The notes beneath the pieces were generated by a model that was not told the origin of the DNA, searched no databases, and worked only from the letters and a program-made list of their open reading frames with translations. The translations under genes were made by a program, and so were the position numbers. A stretch of 8,657 nucleotides of DNA from Pseudobdellovibrionaceae bacterium. GTDB lineage: Bacteria; Bdellovibrionota; Bdellovibrionia; Bdellovibrionales; JAMPXM01. The DNA lies in the NCBI GenBank assembly GCA_913774795.1, contig CAJYIL010000130.1, forward strand, positions 1 to 8,657. The letters are read 5' to 3'. How positions within the stretch are numbered: position 1 is the stretch's first letter; each line of letters starts with the position of its first letter. This document shows, one piece after another, positions 6,724 to 8,657 of the stretch.

Positions 6724-6763
6724 ATTGTTGCGCAATTGTTAAATAGCAACCTACCATTGTTAA
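6724..6763. promoter_or_regulatory. Phased ATTGTT repeats and possible plus-strand promoter in divergent region
   Basis: ATTGTT occurs at 6724, 6735 and 6756, spaced 11 and 21 bp, so all copies would face the same side of the helix. The last two extend to ATTGTTAA. TTGCGCAA (6728-6735) is palindromic, and GTTGC (6727) pairs with GCAAC (6746). TTGTTA at 6736-6741 with GTTAAT at 6759-6764 makes a 17-bp-spaced promoter of modest quality for the plus-strand lipoprotein. The region is probably a regulator-binding control point for one or both divergent units. Confidence 0.4.
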
Positions 6764-6817
6764 TCGCGCTTCGATTTTCAGGCGCTTTTCGAAACACCCG
6801 TCGTTCCAACTGCAACT

Positions 6818-6851
6818 GTTGAGATTTGATCTCGCGATGTCTCAACTGAGA
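6818..6851 (+). promoter_or_regulatory. Overlapping inverted repeats in the lipoprotein leader
   Basis: Three perfect inverted repeats share bases: GAGAT-TTG-ATCTC (6821-6833), TCTCA-AC-TGAGA (6840-6851) and the longer pairing GTTGAGA (6818-6824) with TCTCAAC (6840-6846). As RNA the long stem excludes the short ones; as DNA they could be paired operators. They end about 70 bases before the lipoprotein start. Function unknown. Confidence 0.35.
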
Positions 6852-6923
6852 ACGCAGACGTCCTGTTTTCGTCATTTCACACCAGAACTAGACCCGACGA
6901 TGAGTAAACGGTCAGGAGGCCAC

Positions 6924-8264
6924 GTGACGACCAAACTCATCTTGTTGAGCTCAATCGCTCTCACCGCTTGCTCGAGCGGCTTATCGAATCAGGCGAGTGG
7001 AGATGGGTACCACGTCCCACTTCAATTTATCGACGGCGGAGTCGGCGCTCAAGGGACCGTACAGGCTCAAGTCAACGTCGGCACGATCTACCTTGAACAA
7101 CAATACGCTCCGCCGACCGTTGGCGGAGTCGCTCTTCAGGCCTCCGGCGTCGACGTGCGCGGAGCCAATATCTACATCTCTTATTCGAAGCGCGATACCA
7201 CTGGCGTCGTGAGACAGGGCGCTGTTCAGCGCTTTTCACCTCTCACGTGCGATAGCCTTCTGACACTATACACCGATTACTGCCTCGTGTTTGGTGGCAC
7301 TCTCAACATTCCCAATGCGAACATCTATGCGACCGCGACGGATGGCACAAATCTTTATGCCGTCGGAACAACGGCCGACGAAAGTACGTATCCCTACTTC
7401 GGTCGCCTTTTCAAAATCAGCTTATCGGGCACTGGTGATCCACAAGCGATCACGAACACCGCGACTCTTCCGAGCTACACCGGTACAAGCGTCGCTCTCT
7501 CGGGCACCAATGTTCTCACCACATACGGAACAAGCTTGAGCTCTCCGATGATGGGCGGATTCGGCACATTCAGCGCGAGCACTCTCTCAGCCGTCAATTC
7601 GCAGTCGATTTACGACGCTCGGTGGATCGCCGTGGATCCGAGCAACGCTGCCGTCTCGTATGTCGTCACCGGCGCCGGCAATGGCTTTGCTGCGGGTCGC
7701 ACACTGAAACTCAACTCGGATGCCTCGGGTACGACCCTCGCCACTCTCAACACCGGAGGTAATACGATCGCCGAATCCCGTTCGACGACGATCGTCGGGA
7801 ACTCGCTCGTCATTTCGACTGCCGGCGATGGCGGTCTTTCCGTGATGTGCAAAGCGACCGGAGCGCTCGTGACGAGCAAAGGCGCTCCGACGGCGGTCGG
7901 CTCGATTCCAAATGCAAATTCGGTCACGAATGGCATTGCGGCGGTGCCCGGATACCTCTTCGTCGCGAACGGTGAGGCTGGCGTCTATGTCTACACTTTC
8001 AATAAATCGAGTGCGCTCAATAGTAACTATTGCCAAGGCGTCACGCTGTCGCTGGTCGGGCGTTTGGCGTTGAGTGCCGACTCAACCGGTAATACCTACG
8101 TGAACGCCGAACTCTCGGCGAACTCGATCAAGCCCGTAACGATTTTAAACGCTTTAAACGTCGTCACCTCACGGCTGCTTGTGATTGCTTCAGGCAATAA
8201 AGGCGTGTCGCTTTTAAACGTTACAAACTTGAATCTCGGATCGCTTGCGGTCGACGATTTCTAA
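6924..8264 (+). CDS. Outer-membrane lipoprotein with beta-propeller-like repeats
   Basis: A 446-residue protein I cannot name. The GTG at 6924 is preceded by AGGAGG and gives a compact lipoprotein signal: MTTK, a hydrophobic stretch, then lipobox LTAC with Cys16. The in-frame ATG at 6900 lacks a ribosome site and leaves a longer basic N-terminus. Ser at position +2 after the cysteine predicts outer-membrane sorting. The mature chain is beta-rich and Ser/Thr/Gly-rich, with recurring blade-like units such as YLFVANGEAGVYVYTF and LLVIASGNKGVSLLNV. These resemble LVIVD-type propellers, which are binding modules rather than enzymes. Cys109 and Cys120 are close enough to form a disulphide; two further cysteines lie near the C-terminal third. 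It is divergent from the polysaccharide operon and 53 bp upstream of a secreted phosphatase-fold enzyme. The fold call rests on repeat pattern only. Confidence 0.8.
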   Translation: MTTKLILLSSIALTACSSGLSNQASGDGYHVPLQFIDGGVGAQGTVQAQVNVGTIYLEQQYAPPTVGGVALQASGVDVRGANIYISYSKRDTTGVVRQGAVQRFSPLTCDSLLTLYTDYCLVFGGTLNIPNANIYATATDGTNLYAVGTTADESTYPYFGRLFKISLSGTGDPQAITNTATLPSYTGTSVALSGTNVLTTYGTSLSSPMMGGFGTFSASTLSAVNSQSIYDARWIAVDPSNAAVSYVVTGAGNGFAAGRTLKLNSDASGTTLATLNTGGNTIAESRSTTIVGNSLVISTAGDGGLSVMCKATGALVTSKGAPTAVGSIPNANSVTNGIAAVPGYLFVANGEAGVYVYTFNKSSALNSNYCQGVTLSLVGRLALSADSTGNTYVNAELSANSIKPVTILNALNVVTSRLLVIASGNKGVSLLNVTNLNLGSLAVDDF

Positions 8265-8317
8265 GCGCATCTGAAGCATTGACTTCACGCCCTCGCAAAA
8301 GGATTTTCTTCGGCCAT

Positions 8318-8657
8318 ATGAAGATACTCCTTTTGGGTTTCGCCGTCCTTATCGCCGCCTCGACGTCTCACGCTTTTCAAGTGGTGAATGCGAACACCGT
8401 TCGCGTTCGCATCTTGGCCTACAACATCAAGGGATTGCCGGGCCTTATCAATCCCGGATGGGATCAAGACCGCTTCAAAGACATCGGTGAGATTCTCGCC
8501 GCTCGTCGCAACGCCGGCACGGCTCCCGACATGGTTCTCCTTCAAGAGTCGTTTGGCGAACGCACCCTCGATCTGCAAAAGGCAGCGGGCTACCCGTACA
8601 GCGCCAAAGGTCCTTCCAACCAAAAGATCATCTCCAGCGGTCTCTACATCTTGAGTG
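8318..8657 (+). CDS. Secreted endonuclease/exonuclease/phosphatase-family enzyme (5' part)
   Basis: The first 113 codons of a gene running off the window. It starts with a signal peptide (MKILLLGFAVLIAASTSHA, cleavage before Phe20), so the enzyme is exported. The mature part matches the start of the EEP fold shared by DNase I, sphingomyelinases and inositol phosphatases. It shows ILAYNIKGLPG with Asn36, the metal-binding Gln76-Glu77 in PDMVLLQES, and SSGLYILS at the end, which corresponds to the family's (S/N)GLAILS strand. The catalytic His and Asp residues would lie in the missing C-terminal part, so the substrate (nucleic acid, phospholipid or phosphoester) is open. The ribosome site AAAAGGA is about 14 bases from the ATG, which is long, suggesting weak or coupled initiation after the lipoprotein gene 53 bp upstream. 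Confidence 0.85.
   Translation, partial: MKILLLGFAVLIAASTSHAFQVVNANTVRVRILAYNIKGLPGLINPGWDQDRFKDIGEILAARRNAGTAPDMVLLQESFGERTLDLQKAAGYPYSAKGPSNQKIISSGLYILS

Noticed and set aside
7587..8036. Minus-strand ORFs of 149 and 108 residues inside the lipoprotein gene
   Set aside because: Antisense shadows of a coherent lipoprotein frame, with no ribosome site or family pattern.
8144..8220. TTTAAACG repeated at 8144, 8153 and 8213
   Set aside because: In frame these are Leu-Asn codons within blade-like protein repeats, so protein repetition explains them.
8271..8286. TGAAG/CTTCA hairpin after the lipoprotein stop as a terminator
   Set aside because: Only a 5-bp AT-rich stem with no T tract; read-through into the next gene seems more likely.
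1..8657. CRISPR arrays, tRNA or rRNA genes, insertion sequences
   Set aside because: No regularly spaced repeats, cloverleaf or rRNA-like stretches, transposase motifs or flanking inverted repeats were seen; nearly all the DNA is explained by coding genes.

Overview
The window looks like chromosomal DNA from a Gram-negative bacterium. Several products carry signal peptides, two are outer-membrane beta-barrels and one is a lipoprotein. GC content is moderately high, roughly the mid-50s per cent by eye. GTG and TTG starts are common, and genes are packed head to tail with 1-4 base overlaps. I cannot place the organism firmly. The gene style would fit Bdellovibrionota or a related delta-type lineage, but this is a weak inference.

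Minus strand, 1-2981: a potassium-scavenging locus. It holds kdpA (3' end outside the window), the tiny kdpF overlapping it by one base, and an outer-membrane beta-barrel porin of the type often found in kdp loci. Two near-identical operator-like elements (TTTAC half-sites repeated 11 bp apart) lie upstream of the porin and of kdpF. They resemble the KdpE recognition pattern, so porin and pump are probably induced together by K+ limitation.

Minus strand, 2986-6636: a compact operon transcribed in the order response-regulator receiver, YaiO-like outer-membrane barrel, membrane-anchored HEAT-like protein, processive family-2 glycosyltransferase. Consecutive genes overlap by 1-4 bases, so translation is probably coupled. 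A small unknown ORF follows, with a possible short terminator just before the porin promoter. The set reads as a synthase-dependent surface polysaccharide module: synthase and scaffold in the inner membrane, a barrel in the outer membrane, and a stand-alone phospho-receiver as possible switch. It lacks the usual PilZ, TPR or deacetylase parts and is the most interesting unit here.

Positions 6637-6923 form a divergent intergenic region with phased ATTGTT repeats and several inverted repeats in both leaders.

Plus strand, 6924-8657: a beta-propeller-like outer-membrane lipoprotein, then the 5' part of a secreted endonuclease/exonuclease/phosphatase-fold enzyme that runs off the window.
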